From contig CM034548.1 of the NCBI GenBank assembly GCA_020055645.1, positions 25,098,201-25,162,200 on the forward strand: 64,000 nucleotides of DNA, given 5' to 3'. Below the pieces are notes generated by a model, which saw nothing but the letters and a program-made list of their open reading frames with translations, was not told the DNA's origin and did no database searches. Shown piece by piece: positions 27,101-39,994 of this stretch. Position 1 is the first letter of the stretch; each line of letters starts with the position of its first letter. This DNA is from Tomocerus qinae (Eukaryota; Arthropoda; Collembola; Entomobryomorpha; Tomoceridae). Both the position numbers and the translations under genes were made by a program.

Positions 27101-30100
27101 CTAAAAATGTAACTTGAGTTTTAAGGTGATGAGAATGACTCTTTGCATTCTCTACCAAGTAATGACCACCGGCTACTTCTGGTAACTAAACTGTAACTCT
27201 GTATAATATAAGACGGCTATGTGCCTACGTACTTCTAATAGTTCCAATTAATATTATAACCTTTTACAATAAGTGCAACAAAACGTTGTCTACTTTTAGA
27301 AACTTTTCCACTTTACCAGTCCTTAGGAACCAAAGTCCAGCCTTAAGCTCTTTCCATCCATACCAACTAAGATTATAATGCATCAGATATAATATGCTAA
27401 TGTATAGGGATAGTGACTCTGGTGGTATCACTACTAATGTCAACTCAAATACAGTATGCCATTGAATTACCTCTCCAAGTCAAAGTTCTCCATCAACAGT
27501 AAATAATGCTAAGGATAATAATAGATTGAATGCTACCGTTTTCAAAATACCAAACATTTATTGCCCGTTTGAAAATCACGACCCTTTCTCTCGCAACAGA
27601 CATTGCTTGTTCCATAGTTCAATCGCTGTTTTGTTGATTGAAGGGAAATTTGGTTGAAACTATTTGTCTTGTATTTATAGCATCTCTGGAATATAGCATT
27701 TTGTTCTTCTCAAGACGTACACGTTGATACACCCTTCAGATAAAAGATAGGACGATTTCTTTTTTTAGCTGCAATTGAATGACCTTTCCGGTCAACCGTT
27801 ATTTTAAACCGATAGAAAGCCGATATCTCCTACATCTATGCTAATTAACAACACTATAGCATGCTAATAATGTTTACAATACCGATGAATTCCAATGTTT
27901 TAAACAAAATACATACCATTTACTATTAGTACGACAATGAGTCTCAGATAATGCATGGATTAATATGCTAATTGAATCTTGTATCCTAATTTTGTCCCAA
28001 ATAGTCATTACTGTTTATCAAATAGATGTAAAAATATAGTTAAGGTATTTAGTTATATTAACATATCAGTACGATTTCAAACTGCAGTCCATGTTTGCAG
28101 CACTAAACTACTAGATAACTAGAGGATGTCTTGATCTATTTTTATATCCTAAATAAATATGAGTGGGGAGAAAATTTCCTGCTACCGTATAATACTTAGA
28201 TATTTACGCTATAAATATGTGGGATTTCAGCTGCGCTTGCATACGATTATTTGCTGTAGATTTCTAGTACAAACGAATGCCTACCATATGGATATAAACC
28301 GTCTCCATTTTCCAGATAAAAATGAAATTTCATAGATAGTTTAATAATACGTCTTGATATATTGACCATATCCGAGTGAGTAGTTTCCTCATGGCATTGA
28401 GATTGTCAGGAGCTTGTAAATGTACAATTTTATTATAAGGGGTCTTACTGTGTAGAGGATGTTGATTGAAACGGGAGTGGGCTGAGAATTACAGATACAT
28501 AGGTACTTTGTTGAATGGGTACTTCTGTTGTCTCAACAAGGGCCTTAGTGAAGGCTTCTTTGTAAAGCGATGGAAATCTGATATGAAATGGAAAACCTAA
28601 GGATTTGTTGGTAGGATGTCATAAAGGGCAATACACTTCTTGGTGCCGTTTAAAGGGTATCGTTAAGGAGGCTGGGAAGATGTGCCAGTAGTTAGTCTGT
28701 AGAAATGTATATTAAAATATGTAAGGCAGGCGTGACAAGACGAGACAATGGCTCTATATGAATATTATTTTGGGAACATTTTCGAAATTACAAGTAATCC
28801 AAGGTCAAGGAACCAAGGACTCACCTCTTCCCAGGTAGAAGGATCCTAAAATCAACACAATAAGTTTTCAATTTCACTTTCTACTCTCTCCAATAAACAC
28901 TTAATGGTTTGGCAACGGAAAGTACCTCAAGAATATGAAAACACGGATAATGTTACTCGTCCATCCAGGGAATTTTATTCCACGGCCAAAGTACAGTAGT
29001 TAAATTCTCACTAATGCATGTTGGGTTAGGTTAGGACGTTTTTACATGAAAAAAGGTTCCTGTTTGGATATACAAATATTACACTTGAATGTTTTATGTC
29101 CGTAATAAATACAGACAGGTAAGTAAAGCAGAAAAGTCCTATAAACACGTTTAAGTGCACTTTAAGGCGACCTCCCAGCTGTTCAATTATATCATGGCAC
29201 CTTTTCCTTAAATGAAATCCAATGAGCAGAAGTGAACTTCCGCCATGCTTATATCTCTATCTCAAACGCTGTTTCAATTTAAGGAGAGTAAAGTTCCTTC
29301 TATTTCAACTATATTTAAGTTCAATCTTATAATTTCATCCTATTTCATAAGTGATCTGGGTACATTAAATACACGCATCCCAACAAACTAATAAACCACT
29401 AGGAAATGTAGTAAAGATATCAAGTAGGTAATTGTTATTAACATATCTGTATAAATAACTTGAAATTTAACATAAAATCTTTTGCCAAAAACTACCAAGA
29501 AGTACAGTTAGACGCATATCAAGGTTTTATTGCCATAACTTCAAATTATATACTGTCATAGTCATAAGGTTTCATCTTTAATTCAGTTTAGTGAATGCTT
29601 GATATTATGAACTAACTTGTAATGCCACAATTCATTAGATTGCATATAAATATTTTAATTATATTGCTATGAGACCACCATTGAAGTTGTCATACATTTA
29701 TCATTTTCAAATCTTGTAGTCTTTACTATGATTAATTTTTACAAAGACTAAATTCTCAAATTCCTACTGCAAATTAACTGAATGACATCGTCATGTCAAT
29801 TTTGTAGAGTAGTTGTAGCAAATATGGCATCCCAAAATTAAAGTCCTCAGTCATGATGATTGTAATTTCATGTGTAATTTTTACAGATAGATTTTCTGTA
29901 CATTATACGCATTACACGCAAGCGACATACATGTATTATTTTATTTTCTACATAATATGTACGGTAATAACTGCAGTTGGCCATGCATGCAGCTGCACTG
30001 CATCCGTTTAAAAGCTTATCTGCATAAAAGCAAAGGTAGACGACATTCCATGATATAATCCGGACAGGAATCTCACAGCTAGATAACCAACCAACGATTC

Positions 30101-32127
30101 ATTACCTACATATAATGTATACTTGCAGAGATACAATACAGACAATACAGTATTCACTGGTAGAATGGACGTAGGACAGAATTTCAAAGGCAAATGCACG
30201 CACAGCTGCAAATACATTTACATATAAATACATTTGAGAATAATAATTAAACAATCCCTGCTTTTCAAACATGCAATTTTTATAAAAACCTGTGCAAGTA
30301 TTCGCTATTAATGGCCATCTCAGTGCATTTTTTTGTAGCTTTGGAGTAATTAATTCTTAAGCCGACATTAGTCCAGGAAAGTCATAATATAAGTTATGGA
30401 AGGGATATTTAATTGGTCGTAAATTAGAAAAGCCATTGGAATGTCAATTAAATGGACTTTACATCGAAATACATAGAACAGTAAAACTATAAAGAGAATT
30501 GAATTTCTAACGGATAATAAATAATGATTTTATGGAGTCATTGCACTAAGTGTCTCAATTCTCGTTAGGGCTAATAGGTTCACCAATATATTAATATTCA
30601 TAGACAATAGACAGAAAAATATCTTGTAATAGTTCTTGAACTCAGGTTATATTGGCTATTTAATTACTATAAATATTGGCAGACCTGTCAATATTGTAAG
30701 AAGCATAATGAACTATGTCTATATGTTTACATCGTAGGATCAATCAATTACTATATTTTTTAATTTTTCAGTTATTAGGATAATTGGTAGGGATAACTGC
30801 AATAAAAATGGCAAGGGTTGCGTGCAATTTGGGCTCATAATTACAGATATGGTTGAACTTTACCTTGCATTGCATGTATACAGTTAAAATGCTAAAAAGG
30901 TACTGAAATTGTTATAAGCTACAAAAGACAACGTTGGCGGTAATAAAAAATGCTCATGATCTTCAGTCACTAATAGTGTCACCTAGATTTCCAAATTTAT
31001 GTATGTCCATAATATGTTTATTACTCTCCCTTAGGCGAATGCGTATATAATATTTAAAGCTTTAGGAATGACTGACTGGAATAGAAGGAACGAAGATGTA
31101 GAAGGTATGCCAATGAACTATATAGTAAATATAAATAGAGCCGGGTAGGAAGGAATTGGATGTAGGAAATTTGAATATTAGCAGTGGGCACAATAAAGTA
31201 ATATAATTGTAATGTGGCACATAAGGCCATTAGTCGCAATTGTAATAAATAAGAGTTTAGTGTGTAGTAGTATCACGATGTCATGGTGCAATGTTTTGTG
31301 CGTATAGCGGTTGATGCATGAAAATGTAAGTAAACTCAACTCAAAGTGAACTGACTTGAAGTTAGTTGGTCGAGTCCCGGCAGAGAACTTGCGATTATTG
31401 CAAACTCTCAGTCAACCACATAATATTGTGTTCATGGTCTGTACTACATCACATGAGAGTCATTGTTAAATAACACCACAGAAGGGTATTGGTAGTTGAG
31501 TCAGGTAGTTACAGAGACAGAACTCCTCTCACTGTCTTATTATTCATTATTCATTGCTCTTCCTTCGTTTTGTTTGCATAATAATAAAACAGAATGGCAA
31601 ATTGAGTTTGCAATAATATCAAGGTATGTATAAACTGTGAGTATGTGTACACATGAACGGAGGATTCTCATAATAATATATTTTCTCACTCACCTAGTCT
31701 CAAGTTTCGAGTTGGCATTTAAAGCGACATAAAGAGGAGTAAAACAAAAGGGTTGGAACCGAATGCGTCTCAAGCCTTATGTCGGGGAGAGTATTAGGCT
31801 AGTAGTTGCTGTAAGCTAATAAGGCAACCTACCCACATGCAAATAAGTTAGGTAAGTGTTGGCAAGAGACAAGTCGCATATAGTAGTGTGTATGTGTGGG
31901 GAGTCCGTGCAAAAGAGAGCAAGAAATAAAAACGGAGGATGGCGAAATGCGACGAGAGGGTAGGGAAGGAAGGGACTTGACAGGTAAGACTACATGAACC
32001 AGGCAGGCAACATCAGAGCCTCCCCAGCATTATTAGCAGCCAACCGAAGAACCAGTCAAGCTAAGCCAGAGCCAACTCATCTTCCGTCTCATCATAATAA
32101 AACATAACCACAAGGCGTAGCCGGCCA
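21182..32127. other. AT-rich intergenic region without a supportable gene
   Basis: No family is recognisable on either strand. There are scattered frames of 60-82 codons with no splice support, a short TTAGGTTAGG motif near 29030 (two arthropod telomere-type units, probably chance), and a strong isolated donor ACAG|GTAAGAC at 31983 just ahead of the candidate signal-peptide exon. 31900-32127 is richer in G+C than the rest and could be the leader of that exon. Confidence 0.5.
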
Positions 32128-32221
32128 ATGACCCTTCCACTTCCATTGCTTATTCTTCTGAGTTGGATTGTTGTGAGTGACTTCCTGGTTTCGTCCTCAA
32201 GTGGCACCAATGCGGAAGCAG
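32128..32221 (+). CDS. Candidate first coding exon with signal peptide (partial, unidentified secreted or membrane protein)
   Basis: The ATG follows GCCGGCCA, an acceptable initiation context. The first 22 residues form a short polar start and then a strongly hydrophobic core, LPLPLLILLSWIVV, followed by SDFLVSSSSGTNAEA, which resembles a signal peptide with a small-residue cleavage region. The segment ends GAAGCAG|GTACCG, a reasonable donor, after 31 codons plus one base. A phase-1 intron after a signal-peptide exon is the usual arrangement in animals. The local G+C content is higher than in the flanks. The following exon was not found, so the product is unknown. The same ORF continues into low-complexity His/Thr-rich sequence past the donor, which looks non-coding. 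Confidence 0.38.
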
Positions 32222-33435
32222 GTACCGTTGCTCTTCCCAATATACCAAACGAACCCAACCATACATTACATAAATGCTACATACAGACCTATCACACACC
32301 ACTCACTCACTATCTCCATCCACATCTTCATACATACCATGCACAAGGATAAACTCCAAATACTCTTAATGCACCATCCGAAACCGTCTCTCACATAATA
32401 TTATTCCCAAATAGCCAAACCAACCTCTATACATATATTTATTATCTATCCAAAAATTAAATCATCCTCACATACCTAGTAACAAATGTAGACCCAGCTA
32501 ACACTCACATCACCACCACTCTAATGTAAGTCAGCCTAACTTATATTTAAATCAGCATGGTCAACTAAATCCTCAACGGACGCAGATGAACGTTCATAAA
32601 AATATTCCCTGCTCAAATCACATAATAATACCACGAAATGCAACACCAAAAACGTAGGTTACCGTATATCTCCCGATTAATACTTCCCCATCCATACATA
32701 ATATCATTTCACTCGGTATCCAAACTGCTACTCATGCATAGATTTTAGTGACTAATATATCTTCAGATATTTTTGTGCATCTCGTCTATTTAAGTCAAAT
32801 GTCAATATATAGGTAATATTCTGGATGATGGCTCTAGTTTGTAAATTATAGATGCGTCGCTTTTCTAAACTACATTCTACATACTGTTCACCTGTTCAGC
32901 TTCACTTTTCTTAGTAAAATAATTAATGAAACAATCCGTCGCAACTGAAAATATTAACCAGGGGCTTCCAAGTCTTTTTACGAATTGTAATTTCTGTAAT
33001 TTTGGCGTCATGCAAATATTTTTACTACAAGAATCTAATCAGTAGATAGAATAACTCTCCCAAGAGCTTCACATTCTTTTACATTCACGGGTTGTAATGC
33101 ATTTAATACGCTAGGATTAAAATTTTATATAGCATATTAAAAGTTAGCCCTTTTAATTCCTCAGAAGTCAATGCATTTACTTAAATGTAATTTAGGCTAA
33201 ACAATTTAAAATGATTTGACCTGGTAGCAAGTTACAAATTATCTAATAAGTGGAAGACATTTAATAGTCATCCAAGTGATGATGCAATTTGTCCAGATTT
33301 TGCAGCATCAATTGGTCTGTAAAAGAAGGCAGGGAAAGTAAATGAGTGCCTATGTTGAGTTTTACGGTAGATAGGTAGGCAGTGTTAGATAGGTTTAGTT
33401 AGTACATTCAGATTCAGCAGGTATGAATTGATGAG

Positions 33436-33720
33436 ATGAGAAACGATAGAAAAGAGCGAAGTGAATCGACTGGGGATGAAGCATCTATTCTTCATGCAGC
33501 AAGGCAGATACACATAATAAATACTACAACTACCACTATGTGTTGTGTTATGTGTACCACGGAATGCATTACATTACAGTACATTAAGCTAGTTTGTATA
33601 ACGTGTGCATATATCACATGTAAAGCATTAGCATCATCATACTCACGTAATAATATTATTACCTTACTGCCTTTATTATCGCTAGCAATAGGAATTCTTA
33701 TTTATCTACATGACACATGA
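33436..33720 (+). CDS. Hypothetical short ORF with a hydrophobic C-terminus
   Basis: The 94-codon frame starts with an ATG (G at -3) and has an in-frame stop 12 bases upstream. The N-terminus is charged (MRNDRKERSESTGDE); the middle is Cys/Thr-rich with eight Cys between about residues 36 and 62; the last 25 residues include a hydrophobic stretch, ITLLPLLSLAIGILIYL, resembling a tail anchor. No family is recognised. The length is within what chance gives in this DNA, so it may not be translated. Confidence 0.2.
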   Translation: MRNDRKERSESTGDEASILHAARQIHIINTTTTTMCCVMCTTECITLQYIKLVCITCAYITCKALASSYSRNNIITLLPLLSLAIGILIYLHDT

Positions 33721-36700
33721 ATAAATTTTTTCATAAAGCATTTCCTATTCAATTTGAATCCTTATAGAACATTATTATACAGATTTCATTTTCCTCCATA
33801 TTCAATTGTTTCACTGTGCATATACGCACTCATGTTCAAATAATGTCAATACTCTATACATAGTAGACTGAGTGATGGGACATTTTTAATATGGTAGTCT
33901 TTGCGACAGTGAGGAAGAGTGCCAATACGTAACTTGGCTTCAATTTATGGACCAGGCAGGAGGACCGTTTAATACTAGTCTACAAGTATTCATCTATACG
34001 CTCCCTTATTGCATAATTCATACATACTTACTTATACATAATACATAGATGACATGTCATGCATATTACATTAGTACGTCACATCGAACATAACAACATA
34101 ACTGGATATCCACAGCAATCCTATTTATTTTGCTAACACACTTACCTGTAGTAACGTCATCTGCCCAACTGGCAATTGACACCATTTTTAACACTTATGA
34201 ATCCTTTGCAATTTATGATGGATACAAAACTCACAGTCCTGTTTAAATTAAAATACGGATCCAGCCATTACCTTTTCCTCCAAATAGTATGTACATAGGA
34301 TACACTTAACAATATGGAAAATATGCTACTCCCTCTGGCAAAATCAATTAGATGTTGGTGATAATATATTCACTTACATACTCATACATGCTATACTTGA
34401 AAATAATAAATTAAGCATACAATTAATAATGTATTTTAAATTGTAGACTTCTGAGATCTACTTAGCACTTGTTATTATTTCCATTTCAAATTCTAGTTAA
34501 AATATTTATACGAGTCATTGCCATTAGTTTTTACATTTACTAACGACCAGTATTTAGTCCAGTAGACATTAATGAGACAGTCTCCTATGTAATGGAGAAA
34601 TATAATTTAAGAAATGATTAATGGCTCAACATGATTCATAACCAAAAGAACAATTATCGTCATACCATTGAAATATTTAAGATAATGCTTTAACTTATAT
34701 TAAACTAGTATGAATTAAGTTCGTTTTTATTTCATTTTTCAAAGTTTTCATTCGTTGTACATCATAATTGGTAGATAGACAGAATGAAGACAAAAGTTGA
34801 ATCAAAATACAATTGATTCTGGTTTATATTAATATTACTTTAAGCTTAATATTCAACAAAATAATAATAATATTACCTAATACTGTTTAAATAGTAAACT
34901 GATTGTAAATCGTAATCGTACACAATTTCATAATAATTCTAACTTTAACATGAGTTTTAATATTTTTAAAATGCAAGTAGTTACATGTTAAATAATAAGA
35001 AAAAATATGTATTAAGTACAAGATTAAACCCACAAGGGCTAGTATTTACTAACTATTTTTGTATTACTTAGAAGTGTGGGGTAGGTGGAGCGATTGAAGC
35101 ATAATAATATATAGTTTTCTTGTATTAAATGTGGCAGCAAATAATTCTGTATGGCTAATCGTAAGGAATAGGTAGTAATGACCTATGTATTTCCACAACG
35201 GATTCCCATCTGAAGATATGTAATATCTGTATTTGTTCTTAAAGAGATAAGGAGTACAATATCTACAAAATGAAGGCGAAGAAAGAAACTGATGGTGAAA
35301 GTTAAAATGGATTTTAGTGGGTTTGAATTAAAGATTTCAAGTAACGGGTGCATACGTACTTAGTCTTAGTAAAGTAACGGTTAATTGTGGCTAATATCTG
35401 AAATTATACTATACCAGTGCATTAAACAGGTACAGTGCACCTTATAACACCTCTTTTGATATTCCTTCGTGAACTACTATAGTAAGAACATGATTCGTAC
35501 ACGTAGTACAGCTATCTTACTTACACTTTCTTGACTAGTGTTGGCTATACAGTGAGAGCATGACTTTTACACATTTTAAAGTTATTCACATTTAAACGAC
35601 GCCAGACAGCTTCAAACAATTAGACTATAATTTTGTCAAACAAGCTTTAGGGAAACGCAATTTGTTGACGACCTTACCTAGGAGGTATTCTTGGAGAATA
35701 TCATTTGTCTGATTTAACATTAAATTACATTACCACATTACATGAAGCTTGATAAATTGAGATTTTATATAATATTTGTGCCCATTAAAATACTTCTGTC
35801 GTATAATGTTCTCAGTTCTCTCATTTTAATCCAATTCACAATACTAAGAGCCAAAATTCCATTTTAACAGGTAAAGGAATCAAAAATATATAAAATAAAA
35901 TAACTGTATATTGCCCAGAAAGCAAAAGGTTCTTAGTTAAATACAGTAGTTCTTATCACAGAAAGCTTTCAATAAATTGGTATAATTCTTTGGGTTTAGT
36001 TCAAATAATTTGGTCATTATCATTTACGTCGATACAAATAGCCGATTGAACACTGACTATTAAAATTATAAAGAAAATAAATGTGAGACAAAAATTTAGT
36101 ATTTTAAGTATATATTTGTTGTTTGTAGAATTTAATTTTTCTAATTATTATTCAATCTTTCAAAATCTCTGCATCTGTCCTATTAGGGTTACTTGTGTTG
36201 CAAATGTCTAGTTTACTACTAGAAGTATAGTAATATTAAAATTAATTACTTTCATGCTAACCGATTAGATGATACCTGCAACTAAGCTTGAAGCTGTAAA
36301 TCATTGCTGTAATATTACATTACCAAATGCATCCATCATTTCTACAGAGGACTGTCATATTGTATAATGATTAGGGAATCAAGATAAATTGGATGGCAAT
36401 AACATTTAGTAATGTTGGATGTAAACCTTAATTTGGTAAACTGATTCTATCATGCCACTACAAACTTGTGTCTTGGCAATTCTGTTAAAATACTTATACA
36501 ATTTTGCCGATTTAGATAGTTGATCTTTAGAAGATTTATACAAAATTTTGCATCCCTGAAAGCACAAATATTAATAATTCTATTTTTCTGTTAATTTATT
36601 AATTTGCATATCAATTTTGATTAATGAACAGCATAAATCTCACTAGTCTTACCATAAAGACTGACAATATATGAAAATGTATGTATAAATTAAAATTAAT

Positions 36701-37466
36701 TTAGCAATAATTACTAAAAAAGAAAAATAATAATATTTAAGATTATATAAAGAAACTGTGTAACAAAAACTTAATAAATATTGCATGCGAGATAGATAAG
36801 TGATAAATATGCATGGATAGCCAAAGTTTAAAGTTGGTGTGATTTAGCAAATAATTGTAAAACTTGAGTGTTTTTTGATTTAACAGCTACCAGTAGCTAG
36901 TACTCTGCTAAATAATATTTTCATTTAACAATTACAACTATATTAGAATTGATAAATATTATTTAAACACAGTGTATAAGAATGGGTAAGTGTATTTTAA
37001 TAATCATGGCGACAATAACGGACAAGGATGGACAAAGTCATAGTTTAAAAATTATACATAATGGTGCCTAATATTCAGTTTCGTCAGTTGTAAACTGCTA
37101 AATATATGCATTAACAATCAGTCGCATTTTATTCCACGAGTTGCTTGGATACTATCCAATTTCGTTGCCTGGCTAGCATCTATTGGCCAAATGGAGAATT
37201 GAACAGACTCTTCAAACAACGGGTATATTACGTGTCTCAACGTAAGAATAGGTGGCTCCTCCATCCATTGTCAGGGAAGTGCATAAAGAGTTTTGTGTCT
37301 GTCGATATCATGCAAACACTTTCTGTGAACAAGTGTCGGGAATGAGTGGATTTCTGTATACTACTAATATCTACTGTGCCTGTGTGTCTCAACAATCATA
37401 TTTTACTGTATTCGGCTAACCTTTATCTCTTCTGTTCACTGATTCATGATTATCATGATCTATTGA
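33721..37466. other. Very AT-rich gene desert
   Basis: This stretch, especially 34380-36990, is the most AT-rich part of the window, with many TAATAAT, TTTAAAT and AATATT runs and almost no CpG. The only long frame is 37145-37345 plus, about 66 codons from a TTG, without support. Nothing resembling a gene or structured RNA was seen until the hairpins at its right end. Attachment-type or origin-like behaviour of such DNA cannot be judged from sequence. Confidence 0.55.
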
Positions 37467-37492
37467 TCTACCGTCTTTAAGTAGACGGTAGA
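37467..37492. repeat. Small perfect hairpin
   Basis: TCTACCGTCT and AGACGGTAGA form a 10-bp perfect stem around the six-base loop TTAAGT. It lies 46 bases from the larger palindrome at 37539-37608. Confidence 0.7.
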
Positions 37493-37538
37493 CTAGTAAT
37501 ATGCATTGAACAGGTAAATTTTGTAATTAACGTTTTCG

Positions 37539-37608
37539 ATAATGTACCCCAACGCATACCTTCATGTGCTAAATTTAGTACATGGACGTATGCGTTGGGG
37601 TACATTAT
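37539..37608. ncRNA. Near-perfect 70-bp palindrome; candidate miRNA-type hairpin or foldback element
   Basis: The two halves are inverted copies centred between 37573 and 37574. The outer 21 bases of each arm (37539-37559 and 37588-37608, containing ATGTACCCCAACGCATAC and its complement) match perfectly. The inner part has one C-C mismatch (37560/37587), two positions that would be G-U pairs in RNA (37562/37585 and 37568/37579) and a final AAATTT. A 35-bp stem with one mismatch and wobble pairs has the length of a pre-miRNA stem, but the terminal loop would be very small. The arms match no miRNA I recognise. A small foldback transposable element is the main alternative. Strand is undetermined because the structure is symmetric. 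Confidence 0.5.
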
Positions 37609-38832
37609 TTAAAACATTAATTGCTCATTGTTGTTACTAAAATATTTTTAGATGAAAACTCACGGCGTCCATCGATTCCATTGTTACCCTAATCTATTAT
37701 CTAATTAACTAAGTCGATTAATTTCACCATCTGCATCAATTGAATTTCGTAAGATTTAGATCCCTATAATAATTGGTTTAGTTTCTGAGAATGCTATAAC
37801 TCAGAGTAGGACTGAGGTGGACTTGAGTATTGAATTTTTGCTATCCAGTCTTAAGTCTTAATATCAAACACTTTAATCTCAAAAATATTTTATTACATTT
37901 GTTCTAGGGGGCCGGTATTATATTAAATGTATTGAAATGTTGAATTTTCGTGTTCATTGTTTTATATGTATTATAAACGCATAAGCGCTTCCTCGTTTGC
38001 TCATTTGAGCGATAAACTATGTCCATCCATATTAGTGACAAAAAAACATGCACCAATGTGCAAAAATAACGAGGACATAGGCTTGTTTGTGCATTGTCGG
38101 TAATTTGCAATGTAACTACTGGAACTATGGTAATGCTAACACTCCGTGAATTGTATACCAATTTTTTCAGCAATGAACAAACCAGTTACTTCGTGTTTAT
38201 ACTTGTAGGTGTTAGTTTAACGAGGTCTGCTTAAATTTTGACATTTTCTTTCATTGACACAAATTGTTCCATTACGTTTACATCTAATTACTGTAGTATA
38301 ATCAATCCATAATTTTATATTTAGTATTAAAAGTAAATTCTATCTGACTCAAATGTGAGTAATCGCGATTTCGTTGGAATATAACAGCAACTGAGAATTT
38401 AAAATGATTCTGGTATTCATAAGGACTTATTAATATGGCCATTTGACATTTAGATCAATGAAAATATTTGCAATAATATAGACTTCTTGAATGCTTGGTA
38501 AATACATATTTCTGTAGATACAGATGTCATGTAGATGTAGATAGATAATGTCTCTTTAGAGAAGAGTATCCAATAACATTTTAATCTGACTTCAAATGGA
38601 CTGTTTAATGATTACCATTCAGCCAGAAAAAAGGTTTTCTTTGGCATAAAGAATGTAAGTATTTGAAAGAAATGGATTATTCAGATGATTTTGAATAGTC
38701 TCAAATATCAAAACTGTCATTTCTAGCATTAAAACTGGTATCTAAATATTATGGTTACTTCATTCTTTGCAAGGAATTATTAAGAAGTTCAGTATTAGGT
38801 ATCCGCATCTCTGTACTCTCCTTCATTTGTAG
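37609..38832. other. AT-rich region without a supportable gene
   Basis: One minus-strand frame (37904-38173, 89 codons) shows no family resemblance and no splice support. The right end, about 38800-38832, is pyrimidine-rich and reads as a possible splice acceptor for the ORF that follows. Confidence 0.45.
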
Positions 38833-38860
38833 TTCGCTGGAAATCATTAACTCATGTTAT

Positions 38861-39190
38861 ATGTATGAAAGGGAAAAGAGCACTCTGGAATATTCTGACT
38901 TAGTCAAGTATCTTGCTAGAGATCTTTATCCTTTTTGCGAAAATCCCCTCGGTAAGAATTCTCAAGAGTTGTATTTACTTCACATATTATTATTAGCAGG
39001 AACTGATCATGCTGTCAAGCCGTCTCACGAGTACTTTTTGTGCGATCTCTCTCCCATTCATTACTTTCATACCTGGAAAGAAGCAGATTCCGTTTCCAAT
39101 TTGTCAATACGATGTACATATGAAAATCAAGCTATGGACTTACCTGTCTTTTTAACTTTGACAAACTGCCTCTACATAGAAAGAAGATGA
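38861..39190 (+). CDS. Hypothetical protein, possible terminal exon
   Basis: The 109-codon frame starts with an ATG and has a balanced composition (Glu, Lys, Asp, Leu, Tyr) unlike the Ile/Phe/Tyr-heavy chance frames nearby. A good acceptor, ACTCTCCTTCATTTGTAG, ends at 38832, and the frame stays open from there, so it may be the last exon of a larger plus-strand gene extending upstream. The protein starts MYEREKSTLEYSDLVKY and contains DLYPFCENPLG and FHTWKEAD; no motif of a known family was recognised. A decayed transposon ORF is another possibility. No clear polyadenylation signal directly follows. Confidence 0.3.
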   Translation: MYEREKSTLEYSDLVKYLARDLYPFCENPLGKNSQELYLLHILLLAGTDHAVKPSHEYFLCDLSPIHYFHTWKEADSVSNLSIRCTYENQAMDLPVFLTLTNCLYIERR

Positions 39191-39834
39191 ACGCTACATT
39201 AATGGCTAAATATCAAAGAACACGGATATCATTATTTCCCAAATCTGCCTTTTATGGCAGGAAATCTTGATCGCTGAATATCTTGTATTACTACTAACAT
39301 TTTGTGATTTCAGCTCTTTCGTTGTAATTCCGCTCAATCTATCCATTTCCTCAATTCCAAATCTTAACCCACTCAGTAAAACATTTTGATACAAAGATGT
39401 TTCCTGTCCTTATTTCCCTCTTTATTCCATCCTTGACATAAACAAGTACTCCAATATAATAATCCATGTTATGTTAGCCATTATTGTTATGGCTTTTATG
39501 ACAATACTGAGTAAAAGCCCTTAGCGTAATGATTTCAAAATTCTATAGAAGTTGCTTTCAAGTAAAGCCTTGTTATATTTTGTCCAACACAGGCTGAAAG
39601 TTTCTTCTAGGTATTTGTATGGAGGAAATATGGTCGCTTATTACTAGAAAATCTCTTAATCGGATGGTTATATCAGGACAGTACGAAGAAATATTGAGGA
39701 ATTATGATCTGTTGCTGATGAGGATATTTTGTCGTATCTATGTAGCCTGCTAATAATCAGATAATTTGTCTTATGATTCATTACAGTATCTCCGAAGTCG
39801 TGTCCACGGAAAACATCCTGGATTATTAAAGTTT
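39191..39834. other. No gene seen
   Basis: AT-rich sequence between the hypothetical ORF and the tandem repeat. A 62-codon minus-strand frame (39206-39394) has no support. Confidence 0.4.
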
Positions 39835-39994
39835 TATAGACCATGATCTACTCAGGAACTCCGGATTTACTTGTAAGGGTGGAAACTTATATAGACCATG
39901 ATCAGCTCCGGATTCACTAATAAGGGTGGGGACTGTTATAGACCATGATCTACTCAGGAACTCAAGATCTACTTACTTACAAGTTATTAGGGTG
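39835..39994 (+). repeat. Tandem repeat, three copies of about 50 bp
   Basis: Copies begin with TATAGACCATGATC at 39835, 39890 and 39937. Copies 1 and 3 continue TACTCAGGAACTC; copy 2 lacks about eight bases of this. All three carry a later (T)AAGGGTGG or TTAGGGTG element. Copy lengths are about 55, 47 and 58. Confidence 0.85.

Noticed and set aside
29020-29045. GGGTTAGGTTAGG as an interstitial telomere repeat
   Set aside because: Only two units; likely chance.
31345-31400. TTGGTCGAGTCCCGGC as a tRNA or tRNA-derived SINE
   Set aside because: It resembles an internal promoter box, but no acceptor stem, anticodon arm or second box at the right spacing could be found.
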